Of a stretch of 64,000 nucleotides of DNA, positions 43,760-51,918 are shown piece by piece. Position 1 is the stretch's first letter. Every line of letters starts with the position of its first letter. Origin of the DNA: Pseudomonas kairouanensis (GTDB lineage Bacteria; Pseudomonadota; Gammaproteobacteria; Pseudomonadales; Pseudomonadaceae); the NCBI RefSeq assembly GCF_004682055.1, contig NZ_QUZU01000022.1:32914-96913 (forward strand), written 5' to 3'. The translations under genes were made by a program, and so were the position numbers. Under the pieces are notes generated by a model. The model saw only the letters and a program-made list of their open reading frames with translations, was not told where the DNA came from and did not search any database.

Positions 43760-43999
43760 TTAGTTGCCGGTACCTGTAGTGCCGGTCGTACCGGTGGTGC
43801 CTGTGGTCGTGCCGCCGTTGGAACTGCCGCCGCTGTTGGACGCAGCTGCAACGCCAGCAATCAGGGCGCTGCTAACCAGGAGCGTTTGCCCTACCGTCAC
43901 CGTGCCTGCCACCGGGGTACTGAGCCCCAATGGCAACTCATCGGCCAACACCACAGTACTCATGACACTGAGCACACCCACAGCCAGTGCTTTTTTCAT
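43760..43999 (-). CDS. Small Gly/Thr-rich exported protein, GfcA/YjbE-like
   Basis: 79 residues: Sec signal peptide (MKKALAVGVLSVMSTVVLA), a hydrophobic middle part (TLLVSSALIAGVAAA, residues 40-54), and a Ser/Gly/Thr tail with repeated GTT units. Build and position directly before wza and yjbFGH match the GfcA/YjbE small proteins of enterobacterial capsule operons, whose role is unknown. AGGAG seven bases before the ATG at 43999 supports this start over one 45 bases upstream. The gene is followed by a strong hairpin, so it is probably made in excess of the downstream proteins. Confidence 0.75.
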   Translation of the reverse strand: MKKALAVGVLSVMSTVVLADELPLGLSTPVAGTVTVGQTLLVSSALIAGVAAASNSGGSSNGGTTTGTTGTTGTTGTGN

Positions 44000-44180
44000 A
44001 ACAGACTCCTTATTGTCAGTGAGTAGTCCGCACGATAGTGCCACCCCACTAAACAGCGCACCAGACAGTTCATAATTAACAGTGGCCGTTGAAATTAACG
44101 TTTTTCCGGCGAAGTGCCCGCCACTTCAATGCGAGGTGCCAACCGCTCTTATTTAAAATGTTATTAATTGTCGGACTTGC

Positions 44181-45590
44181 TCACGCCCGACCGTACTTAT
44201 CTTCAAAGCGCACAATATCGTCTTCGCCCAAATAAGAGCCCGACTGTACTTCGATCAGTTCCAGCGCAATCACGCCCGGATTTTCCAGGGCATGCACCTG
44301 GCCGATGGGGATATAGGTCGACTCGTTTTCCGACACCAGGTAGGTCTGCTCGCCATTGGTGACCCGCGCCGTGCCGCTGACCACGATCCAGTGCTCGGCG
44401 CGGTGGTGATGCATCTGCACCGACAACTTGGCCCCCGGCTTCACCGTGATGCGCTTGACCTGATATCGCTGGCCGTTGTCCACCGAGTCGTACATGCCCC
44501 ACGGCCGGTAGACCTCGCGGTGGTTCAGATGCTCATGGCGCCCGGCCTGCTTGAGCTGCTCGACGATGGCCTTGACCTGCTGCACCTGGTCCTTGTGAGC
44601 CACCAGCACGGCGTCCTTGGTTTCGACGATGATCAAGTCCTGCACGCCCACCGTGGCCACCAAGCGGCTGTCGGCGTGCACGTAGGTGTCGCGGGTTTGC
44701 AGGGCCAGCCCGTCGCCACGGATCACATTGCCATGGGCGTCCTTCTCACTGGCCTCCCACAGTGCCGACCAGGAGCCGATATCGCTCCAGCCGGCCTGCA
44801 GCGGCACCATCACGGCGTCGCTGGTTTTTTCCATCACGGCGTAGTCGATGGAGTCGTCCGGGCACGCTGCAAACGTGGCCGCATGCACGCGGGTGAACGG
44901 CAAATCCTGGCTACCGCCTTCCAACGCCACGCGGCAGGCTTCGAGGATTGCCGGCTGCAAGCGCTCCAGTTCCTCCAGGTAGCGGCTGGCGCGAAACATG
45001 AACATGCCGCTGTTCCAGTAGTACGCGCCGCTGGCCACGTAGGCGGCAGCGGTGGCGACGTCGGGTTTTTCGACAAAGCGCTTGACCCGGTAACCGCCCT
45101 CGCCCGCCGCCGCACCCTGCTCAATGTAGCCATAGCCGGTATGGGCGCAGGTAGGCGTGATGCCAAAGGTCACCAGCTTACCGGCCCGCGCCAGGGGCAG
45201 TGCCACCTCCAGGCTGGCGTGGAACGCCGGGATGTCTTCGATCAGGTGGTCCGCCGCCAGCACCAGCAGGATCGGATCATCACCCTCGCCAACCGCCTTG
45301 CACGCCGCCAGCGCAATGGCCGGCGCAGTGTTGCGCCCTACCGGCTCCAACAGAATGCTTGCCTGCTCCATGCCCAACTGGCGCAGTTGCTCGGCCACCA
45401 GGAAGCGGTGTTGTTCGTTGCAGATCAACTGGGGCAACCCGACGTTGGCGCCGGTCAGCCGTGTGATGGTCTGCTGCAACATGGACAAATGCGCATCGGT
45501 GAGGCGCAGGAACTGCTTGGGGTTCAGCTGTCGCGAGAGCGGCCACAGGCGTGACCCCGAGCCTCCCGCCATGATCACGGGGATTAACAT
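44181..45590 (-). CDS. manC: Mannose-1-phosphate guanylyltransferase / mannose-6-phosphate isomerase
   Basis: 469 residues, the usual length for two-domain ManC/AlgA/PslB enzymes. The N-terminal nucleotidyltransferase carries VIMAGGSGSRLWPLSR (residues 5-20) and FVEKPD near 168. The C-terminal cupin-type isomerase domain has the zinc-binding QMHHHRAEHWIVV near 396. It makes GDP-mannose, the precursor for gmd-fcl. It overlaps gmm by 7 bases. Mannose-1-phosphate must come from a phosphomannomutase outside this window such as AlgC. Confidence 0.94.
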   Translation of the reverse strand: MLIPVIMAGGSGSRLWPLSRQLNPKQFLRLTDAHLSMLQQTITRLTGANVGLPQLICNEQHRFLVAEQLRQLGMEQASILLEPVGRNTAPAIALAACKAVGEGDDPILLVLAADHLIEDIPAFHASLEVALPLARAGKLVTFGITPTCAHTGYGYIEQGAAAGEGGYRVKRFVEKPDVATAAAYVASGAYYWNSGMFMFRASRYLEELERLQPAILEACRVALEGGSQDLPFTRVHAATFAACPDDSIDYAVMEKTSDAVMVPLQAGWSDIGSWSALWEASEKDAHGNVIRGDGLALQTRDTYVHADSRLVATVGVQDLIIVETKDAVLVAHKDQVQQVKAIVEQLKQAGRHEHLNHREVYRPWGMYDSVDNGQRYQVKRITVKPGAKLSVQMHHHRAEHWIVVSGTARVTNGEQTYLVSENESTYIPIGQVHALENPGVIALELIEVQSGSYLGEDDIVRFEDKYGRA

Positions 45591-46072
45591 GGGAGCATCC
45601 TTGGAAGAGAGTGGCTGAAATAGGCACGGGTGTTTTCATGCACCCGCAAGCTGAATCGCAGTTCATCCTGCGGCCACCACCGGTACTGCTGGTGTTGTGC
45701 GGTGGGCGGCTGCAGGGCCAGGCCTTCGGGCAGGTCCAGGCAATAGCTGAGCACCACGTAATGGGTGTCCGGGCCCAAGCCTGCATTGGCGAAGACGCTG
45801 TCATCGTAGAAATGCTCGAACACCCCCAGCAAGCGGGCTTCGGCACGCGCGAAGGTACGCCCCAACTCCTCGCGGGTGATGCGCTGGAAGGCGCGGTCCA
45901 GGCTTTCGTTCTTTTGAATCCGCCCGCCGGGTACGAACCAGTAGCCATAGGCCGGCCGGTTCATGCGCAAGCCCAGCAGGGCCTCGCCACGGGCGTTACG
46001 CACCACCAGGTCAATCGCCACCAACGGCGTGGACGCCACGACCGTTTTGAAGGTCGGTAAATCAAGCCACAT
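45584..46072 (-). CDS. gmm: GDP-mannose mannosyl hydrolase (Nudix family)
   Basis: 162 residues. The modified Nudix box GGRIQKNESLDRAFQRIT near 50-67 continues into REELG. GDP-mannose mannosyl hydrolases (WcaH/Gmm) have this shifted Nudix signature and split GDP-mannose or GDP-fucose to GDP plus sugar, tuning the precursor pool. The start at 46072, MWLDLPTFKTVV, fits family N-termini; the long upstream extension does not. Five bases separate it from wcaI upstream. Confidence 0.9.
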   Translation of the reverse strand: MWLDLPTFKTVVASTPLVAIDLVVRNARGEALLGLRMNRPAYGYWFVPGGRIQKNESLDRAFQRITREELGRTFARAEARLLGVFEHFYDDSVFANAGLGPDTHYVVLSYCLDLPEGLALQPPTAQHQQYRWWPQDELRFSLRVHENTRAYFSHSLPRMLPC

Positions 46073-46077
46073 AACGG

Positions 46078-47289
46078 TCAAACCTGTGCCAGAAAACGTT
46101 GCAGAATGCGTTCCTTGTCGAGGAACTCCTTGGCGTAGTTCAACGCCACCCCATTGCGTGCAGGCATGGCCAACACCTGCTCGATCCCGGCGTTCAGCGC
46201 CGTGACGGACTCCGGTTCGATCAGCACCGCAATGCCCTGGTGCTCCTGGCACAAGCGGCCGAGAGTGGTCTCGGGGTCGGCGGTGATGATGGCGTTGCCG
46301 CCCACCGCGAGGATATTGGTGAGCTTGGACGGCAATACCGCATCGGCCACGCCGCGCTTCTGGATCACCAGATGCCCGTCGGCCGAGGCCAGCAGCGCCG
46401 GCAAATCCTCATAGGCCTGCAACGGTGCGAACAGCACATTGCGCAAGCCATCGCGCTGGACCCGCTCCAGCAGGCGCGCCTTGCCGGTGCCCTGCCCCAC
46501 GATCAGGAACACCAAGTCCGCCCGGTGCGCATGGGCCTGGGCGGCATCAAGGATCAGCTCCAGCCCCTGCTTCTCGCCGATGTTGCCGGAGTACAGCAAC
46601 ACCCGCGCCCCCGCTGGCACGCCCAGGCGCGCCAGCAATACGTGGTTGTGGGCGACTTGGCGAAAACGCGCGGTTTCCGACCAGTTGGGAAAAAACAGCA
46701 GGCGCCGACTGTGCACCCCCTTGTCCCGAGCCTTGTCGAGCATGCCGCTGGAAATCGTCGAGACCCGATCAAAACGCCGCAGCAACCAGCGTTCGATGCC
46801 AAACGCCAGGCGTCGCAACCACGAGCCGCCGCCTATGCCCAGGCCAAACATGGCATCCACTTCGTAGTCCTGGATATGCAGCACGGATTTGGCACCACTG
46901 AGCTTGGCCAGCAACAACGCCTGGGGCGCACAAAACAGCGTGGGCACCACCAGGATCACCAGGTCCGGCTTCCAGCGCAGTTGCCCCAGCACCGCCACGC
47001 ATGAGCTGGCAGAAAAACTCACCAGGTGCAGCAAACGTGTCAACGCCGACGGCTGGCGCGGCACGAACAACGGGCAGCGGATCACCGTGACGCCGTCGTC
47101 CTGTTCGGTGCGATAGCGCCACGGCGAATAGCCCTCGCCCACCTGCCACTGCGGGTAATACGGCGGCGCGGTGATCACCCGCACCGCGTGGCCCTGTTCG
47201 GCCAGCCAGCGTGCCTGCTCCCCGCTGTACTTGCCGATACCGGTCAGCTCCGGGCTGTAGTTGATGCCATACAGGAGGATCTTCATCAC
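46078..47289 (-). CDS. wcaI: Glycosyltransferase family 4, WcaI-like
   Basis: 403 residues with two Rossmann-like halves. The N-terminus KILLYGINYSPELTGIGKYS and the segment PPYYPQWQ near 42 are typical of WcaI, the putative fucosyltransferase of colanic acid synthesis. The C-terminal donor domain has LLYSGNIGEKQGLEL near 233. It probably adds fucose or another GDP-sugar to the lipid-linked repeat at the cytoplasmic face. ATGA overlap with fcl. The sugar added is inferred. Confidence 0.88.
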   Translation of the reverse strand: MMKILLYGINYSPELTGIGKYSGEQARWLAEQGHAVRVITAPPYYPQWQVGEGYSPWRYRTEQDDGVTVIRCPLFVPRQPSALTRLLHLVSFSASSCVAVLGQLRWKPDLVILVVPTLFCAPQALLLAKLSGAKSVLHIQDYEVDAMFGLGIGGGSWLRRLAFGIERWLLRRFDRVSTISSGMLDKARDKGVHSRRLLFFPNWSETARFRQVAHNHVLLARLGVPAGARVLLYSGNIGEKQGLELILDAAQAHAHRADLVFLIVGQGTGKARLLERVQRDGLRNVLFAPLQAYEDLPALLASADGHLVIQKRGVADAVLPSKLTNILAVGGNAIITADPETTLGRLCQEHQGIAVLIEPESVTALNAGIEQVLAMPARNGVALNYAKEFLDKERILQRFLAQV

Positions 47290-48263
47290 TGGCCCCGAGG
47301 CTGTTCGAGGGCCGCAACGTAGGCGTTGTAGGCATCGCGCAGGCCCTCTTCCAGCGGCACATAGGCTTCCCAGCCAAGGGCGTTGATGCGGCTCACATCC
47401 AACAACTTGCGCGGTGCACCGTCGGGTTTGCTGGCGTCGAAACGCAGGCGCCCGTGAAAGCCGGTCACCCGCGCCAACGCCTGGGCCAGCTCGGCGATGG
47501 TGCAGTCCACGCCGGAGCCCACATTGAGGTGCGAACGCATCGGCTGGGTCTGCTCGCGGTAGCGCGCCGGATCCAGCTCCATCACATGCACGCTGGCGGC
47601 GGCCATGTCGTCCACATGCAAGAATTCACGGCGCGGACGGCCGCTGCCCCAGATCACCACTTCCTCGTCACCGCGCTGGGTCGCCTCATGAAAGCGGCGC
47701 AACAACGCCGCGATCACATGGCTGTTTTCCGGGTGATAGTTGTCACCCGGCCCGTACAGGTTGGTGGGCATCACGCTGCGGTAGTCCCGGCCGTACTGGC
47801 GGTTGTAGCTTTCGCACAGTTTGATCCCGGCGATCTTGGCCACCGCGTAGGGCTCGTTGGTGGGCTCCAGCGCGCCGTCCAGCAACACCGCTTCGATCAT
47901 CGGTTGCGGCGCATGCACCGGGTAGATGCACGACGAGCCGAGGAACAGCAGCTTCTCCACGCCATGGCTGTGGGCCGCGTGGATCACGTTGGCCTGGATC
48001 ATCAGGTTCTGGTAGATGAAATCCGCCGGGTACGTAGCGTTGGCGTGAATCCCGCCGACCTTGGCCGCCGCCAGGTACACCTGGCCCACCCGGTGTTTGG
48101 CGAAATACGCTTGCACCGCTGCCGCGTCCAGCAGGTCCAGCTCGGCGCGACTGGCCGTGAGGATCTGCGTGTAGCCCAGGGCCCACAGGCGCCGCACGAT
48201 GGCCGAGCCGACCATGCCACGGTGGCCGGCGACAAAGATGCGCGCATCCAGATCACGGGCCAT
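47286..48263 (-). CDS. fcl: GDP-L-fucose synthase
   Basis: 325 residues of the short-chain dehydrogenase family. The NADP loop GHRGMVGSAI is near 13. Catalytic Ser is in GSSCIYP near 109, and YxxxK in EPYAVAKIAG near 139. It converts GDP-4-keto-6-deoxymannose, made by Gmd, to GDP-L-fucose. The start at 48263 is one base past the gmd stop; the longer frame would run into gmd. Confidence 0.95.
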   Translation of the reverse strand: MARDLDARIFVAGHRGMVGSAIVRRLWALGYTQILTASRAELDLLDAAAVQAYFAKHRVGQVYLAAAKVGGIHANATYPADFIYQNLMIQANVIHAAHSHGVEKLLFLGSSCIYPVHAPQPMIEAVLLDGALEPTNEPYAVAKIAGIKLCESYNRQYGRDYRSVMPTNLYGPGDNYHPENSHVIAALLRRFHEATQRGDEEVVIWGSGRPRREFLHVDDMAAASVHVMELDPARYREQTQPMRSHLNVGSGVDCTIAELAQALARVTGFHGRLRFDASKPDGAPRKLLDVSRINALGWEAYVPLEEGLRDAYNAYVAALEQPRGQ

Positions 48264-48264
48264 C

Positions 48265-49386
48265 TCAGTTCTCCACCGCAATCGGTGCGTCATGCCCGTG
48301 CAGGCGCAACAAGGCGTGACGCTGGGCAATCTTGAGGTCGGCGCGAACCATCTGCGCACACATTTCCTGGGCGCTGATTTCCGGCGTCCAGCCCAGCAGT
48401 TGCTTGGCCTTGGTCGGGTCGCCCAGCAAGGTCTCGACTTCTGCCGGACGGAAATAGCGCGGGTCGACCCGCACGATCACATCGCCCACCAGGATGCCGG
48501 GGGCCAGGTCGCCGTCGATGTGCTCCACCACCGCCACCTCGTCCACGCCCTCGCCCACGAAACGCAAGCGCAGCCCCAACTCGGCGGCCGACCAGCGAAT
48601 GAAGTCGCGCACCGAGTACTGCACACCGGTGGCGATCACGAAGTCTTCGGGGCTCTCTTGCTGCAGCATCATCCACTGCATGCGCACGTAGTCCTTGGCA
48701 TGGCCCCAGTCACGCAGCGCGTCCATGTTGCCCATGTACAGGCACTGTTCCAGGCCCAGGGCGATGTTGGTCAGGGCGCGGGTGATCTTGCGCGTCACGA
48801 AGGTTTCGCCACGGCGCGGCGACTCGTGGTTGAACAGGATGCCGTTGCAGGCATACAGGCCATAGGCTTCGCGGAAGTTCACGGTGATCCAGTAGGCATA
48901 CAGCTTGGCCACCGCATAGGGCGAACGCGGATAGAACGGCGTGGTTTCCTTTTGCGGGGTTTCCTGCACCAGCCCGTACAACTCGGAGGTGGAGGCCTGG
49001 TAGAAGCGGGTCTTGTTTTCCAGGCCCAGCAGCCGGATGGCCTCAAGAATGCGCAAGGTGCCCAGGGCGTCCACATCGGCGGTGTACTCCGGCGAATCGA
49101 AGCTCACCGCCACATGGGATTGGGCGCCGAGGTTGTAGATTTCGTCGGGTTGGATCTGTTGGATGATGCGCGTCAGGTTGGACGAATCCGCCAGGTCGCC
49201 GTAGTGCAGGACCAGGTTTTTATTCAGGGCTTGGGGGTCTTGGTAAAGGTGATCGATGCGCTGGGTATTGAACGACGAAGAACGCCGTTTGAGACCGTGC
49301 ACGGTATAGCCTTTTTCCAGCAGAAGCTCCGCCAGGTACGAGCCATCCTGACCGGTAATGCCGGTGATAAGTGCAACTTTGTTCAT
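48265..49386 (-). CDS. gmd: GDP-mannose 4,6-dehydratase
   Basis: 373 residues, normal for Gmd. The NADP loop is TGITGQDGSYLAELL (residues 7-21). Catalytic Thr/Glu lie in QASTSELYG near 132, and YxxxK in YPRSPYAVAKLYA near 154. It makes GDP-4-keto-6-deoxymannose for Fcl. It is preceded by a 69 bp gap with an inverted repeat (49421-49438), the largest break in the middle of the locus, so a secondary promoter or processing site may exist there. Confidence 0.96.
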   Translation of the reverse strand: MNKVALITGITGQDGSYLAELLLEKGYTVHGLKRRSSSFNTQRIDHLYQDPQALNKNLVLHYGDLADSSNLTRIIQQIQPDEIYNLGAQSHVAVSFDSPEYTADVDALGTLRILEAIRLLGLENKTRFYQASTSELYGLVQETPQKETTPFYPRSPYAVAKLYAYWITVNFREAYGLYACNGILFNHESPRRGETFVTRKITRALTNIALGLEQCLYMGNMDALRDWGHAKDYVRMQWMMLQQESPEDFVIATGVQYSVRDFIRWSAAELGLRLRFVGEGVDEVAVVEHIDGDLAPGILVGDVIVRVDPRYFRPAEVETLLGDPTKAKQLLGWTPEISAQEMCAQMVRADLKIAQRHALLRLHGHDAPIAVEN

Positions 49387-49420
49387 GTCTGTCTCCCAAT
49401 TGATAGGCGAGCGAAGGCCG

Positions 49421-49438
49421 ACACCCAAACTTGGGTGT
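49421..49438. other. Inverted repeat between the GT2 gene and gmd
   Basis: ACACCCAA, AC, TTGGGTGT: perfect 8-bp arms. It can fold with a 4-base loop. No T-run follows on the minus strand, so it is not an obvious terminator for the locus; mRNA processing or protein binding are alternatives. Confidence 0.5.
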
Positions 49439-49455
49439 TTGTTAAAAACGGTCAG

Positions 49456-50391
49456 TTACTTCGGTGTGGGCAGGTTCAAGTTATGGCCGGTCAACTTGGA
49501 AAGTTCCCGGACAATGGCTTCCTTGTCGTGTAAGTGAGCAATGGCAGTTTCAAGTTCCAGCACTTTGGCACCCACCAGAAAGCGGTACCAATAACCCTGG
49601 AGCAGGTGATAGACCAGGCCGCTGCGACCATCCAGAAACCCCAGCTGGATGATGTAGCGCCACAGAAAATACGCCGTGGAACTGAGGGTGAACGGCACGC
49701 GGTTGTACAGGCGGTTCTTCACCAGGCGCTTGGTCTTGGCCTGGAATGAACTCTGCCCGGTGTGCAGCTCATCGCGGATCGCAAACAACCCCATGCGTGC
49801 GTTGAGCACTTCGATGGCTTCACGGGTGGCGTACTGGTTGTGCTTGTGGGTGAAGAAGGTCAGGTCGTGCAGGTTATGGTCGGCAAAGCCGCCTTCGAGG
49901 GTAATGGTGCGGCCCTCGGCCACCGAGATGTGCTCGTCCATCCAACGGTCTTCCATGCGCCCCTGGCCGGTGCGCCACAGGCGCAGCATCTTCAGCGGGT
50001 AGCGCCCGCCGTGGCGTACCCAGCGCCCCATGAAGATGTGCTTGCGCTTGAAGTTGATGCCGGTGATATCGCGCGCCAGGCCAGGCAAGCGGCGGTTGAT
50101 CTCGGCGGCCAGGTCTGCCTCGATGATCTCGTCGGCGTCCAGGCGCATCGTCCAGTTACCGGTGATCGGCAAGTGGTCCAGGGCCCACTGGAACTGCTTG
50201 GCCTGGTTGACGAACGGGTGCTGCACCACCAGCGCGCCGTGGCGCCGGGCGATGTCGCAGGTGTCGTCGCTGGAGTACGAGTCCACCACCAGCACTTCAT
50301 CGCTGAACGCGCGGGCCGACTCGATGGCCCGAGCAATGTGCAGGCTTTCGTTGTAGGTGAGGATGATCACGCTGACGGTTTCACGCTTCAT
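49456..50391 (-). CDS. Glycosyltransferase family 2 (WaaE/KdtX-like)
   Basis: 311 residues. The GT-A fold starts with VSVIILTYNESLHIARAIES near 5-24, the metal-binding DADEIIEADL is near 91, and the C-terminal part has amphipathic segments that may touch the membrane. It resembles the WaaE/KdtX-like clade of GT2 enzymes. It is one of only two recognisable glycosyltransferases in the locus. The start at 50391 lies one base past the nitroreductase stop. The sugar is unknown. Confidence 0.88.
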   Translation of the reverse strand: MKRETVSVIILTYNESLHIARAIESARAFSDEVLVVDSYSSDDTCDIARRHGALVVQHPFVNQAKQFQWALDHLPITGNWTMRLDADEIIEADLAAEINRRLPGLARDITGINFKRKHIFMGRWVRHGGRYPLKMLRLWRTGQGRMEDRWMDEHISVAEGRTITLEGGFADHNLHDLTFFTHKHNQYATREAIEVLNARMGLFAIRDELHTGQSSFQAKTKRLVKNRLYNRVPFTLSSTAYFLWRYIIQLGFLDGRSGLVYHLLQGYWYRFLVGAKVLELETAIAHLHDKEAIVRELSKLTGHNLNLPTPK

Positions 50392-50392
50392 A

Positions 50393-51370
50393 TCAGCCAC
50401 CATGCAGTTGCAGGACTTCAGTGGTGAGCCTGCGCGGTGAACGCGCGGCACGGAAGTGGCTTTCCACGGGCAAGCCCACGGCAATCATCATGATCAGCCG
50501 CTCACTGGCCGGGATGGCGCCGACGGTGCGGATCTTCTTTTCCACCGAATTGAGCACGGCCAGGTTCAGCGGGCACGCGCCCAGGCCATTGGCATGGCAG
50601 GCCAGCAACAGGCCCATGGAAAACAGAGCGCCATCCACGTAAAGCTGGTTGCGCTGGCCGGCGCCGCCCCAAGCGGTGACTTCGGAAGTGACCACAAACA
50701 GGTTGTCCACCGACTGGGCAAACCCCCTTGAACCGCCCTGCAGCGCCAGTAACTGCGCGATCACCGCGCGGTCCTGGTACACATGCACCCGCGACGACTG
50801 GCGATTGCACTGCGAAGGCGACGACTGCGCCAGTTCCACCAGTGAGGTCAGCAGCGGGCTGTCGATCTTGCCGGGTTGGAACATGCGGCAACTGGAGCGC
50901 GATTGCAGGAACGCCTTGGCGTCCAGCCCGCCCTCCCCCAGCCAGGTGGCGGCGCGCTTGATGCCGCCGGTGCTTGCGGTGCCGTCGCGCTTGAGGTGCT
51001 CGACGTAGGCGTCGAGGTAGAACACGAACTCATCGCTGATGCCCAGGGTGCGATGCAGGTCGAGGTAGCCCTGGAAGGCGCCGAGGGCCATCTCCACCGG
51101 CAACGCCGAATAGCTGCGGTCGTAGTCGTTGAGCATCTGGATGATGGCGTTGATCTTGCCCTTGCCGAACAGCGGCTTGGGCTCTTTGAGGGACAGGCCT
51201 TTTTCCACGGTGTGGGTTTCGATCAGGATCTTGTAGAACAGCTTCTTGTTGCGGCCCTCCAGCGGCGAGTAACCGTTGTGGCGAATAAACCTGAGCATGT
51301 CGCCAAAGAACTCGCTGACGAACAACATCAACTTCCATGCCTTATCCATCATGCGTTTCACCTGTTTCAT
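50393..51370 (-). CDS. Nitroreductase-family flavoprotein in the polysaccharide locus
   Basis: 325 residues. The first 150 are helical with no domain I recognise. From about 160 a nitroreductase fold begins, with FLQSRSSCRMFQPG (the usual RRSxRxF block), SPSQCNRQSSRVHVY near 200, and GLGACPLNLAV near 285. Such enzymes bind FMN and use NAD(P)H. Coupled by ATGA overlap to wcaF, and near a polysaccharide pyruvyl transferase. Similar nitroreductase and pyruvyl-transferase pairings occur in other capsule loci, but the reaction is unknown. Confidence 0.83.
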   Translation of the reverse strand: MKQVKRMMDKAWKLMLFVSEFFGDMLRFIRHNGYSPLEGRNKKLFYKILIETHTVEKGLSLKEPKPLFGKGKINAIIQMLNDYDRSYSALPVEMALGAFQGYLDLHRTLGISDEFVFYLDAYVEHLKRDGTASTGGIKRAATWLGEGGLDAKAFLQSRSSCRMFQPGKIDSPLLTSLVELAQSSPSQCNRQSSRVHVYQDRAVIAQLLALQGGSRGFAQSVDNLFVVTSEVTAWGGAGQRNQLYVDGALFSMGLLLACHANGLGACPLNLAVLNSVEKKIRTVGAIPASERLIMMIAVGLPVESHFRAARSPRRLTTEVLQLHGG

Positions 51371-51918
51371 AGTGCGATGTCTCTCGGTTTCAAAGGGCGG
51401 CACGGCGCACCGACGCAAATCATCCAGGCCGGCAGGCTGGCGGTGACCACCGAGCGCGCGCCCACCACGCAGCCCTCCTCCAGCACGCAGCCGGGGTGGA
51501 TAAAGGATTCGGCGGCGACCCACACATGGTCCTTGATCACAATCTCCCGCGTGACCAGCGGCCGCAGCAGGCTGCGGGTGTCATGGGTGCCGGTGCACAG
51601 GAAGCTGCGTTGGCTGATGGCGACCTTGGAGCCCAGGGTGATGCGGGCCATGGCGTACACATCCACGCCGTCGGCGATGGCGGTGTAGTCACCGATCTCC
51701 AGGTTCCACGGCGCCCAGATGCTGCAGGTGGGCGCAATGCGGCAGCCCACGCCGACCTTGGCGCCAAAGCAGCGCAGCAACCCGCTGCGCCAACGGTGCA
51801 GGGCCCAGCGCGGCGTGGGCCGGAACAGCAAGTGGTAGACGATCCCCCACAACAGGCGCCGCGCCTTGTTGCTGCGGGGCAAGGTGTCGACGTACTTGAG
51901 TTGGGCAAAATCGCTCAT
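51367..51918 (-). CDS. wcaF: Hexapeptide-repeat acetyltransferase, WcaF-like
   Basis: 183 residues of left-handed beta-helix hexapeptide repeats: RIAPTCSIWAPWNLEIGDYT near 60 and HPGCVLEEGCVVGARSVV near 145, with the catalytic-type His in CTGTHDT near 110. It matches WcaF of colanic acid loci, which O-acetylates the repeat unit using acetyl-CoA. Overlaps its neighbours by 4 bases on both sides. Confidence 0.9.
   Translation of the reverse strand: MSDFAQLKYVDTLPRSNKARRLLWGIVYHLLFRPTPRWALHRWRSGLLRCFGAKVGVGCRIAPTCSIWAPWNLEIGDYTAIADGVDVYAMARITLGSKVAISQRSFLCTGTHDTRSLLRPLVTREIVIKDHVWVAAESFIHPGCVLEEGCVVGARSVVTASLPAWMICVGAPCRPLKPRDIAL

Noticed and set aside
43764..44075. A 103-codon plus-strand frame opposite the gfcA-like gene
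   Set aside because: It arises from the Gly/Thr repeat codons read backwards; the minus-strand frame has a signal peptide, ribosome site and matching context.
44048..44140. Possible sigma-54 promoters (minus strand TGGCAC followed by GC) before the gfcA-like gene
   Set aside because: The GG to GC spacing is one base off and the -12 part does not match TTGC in either candidate.
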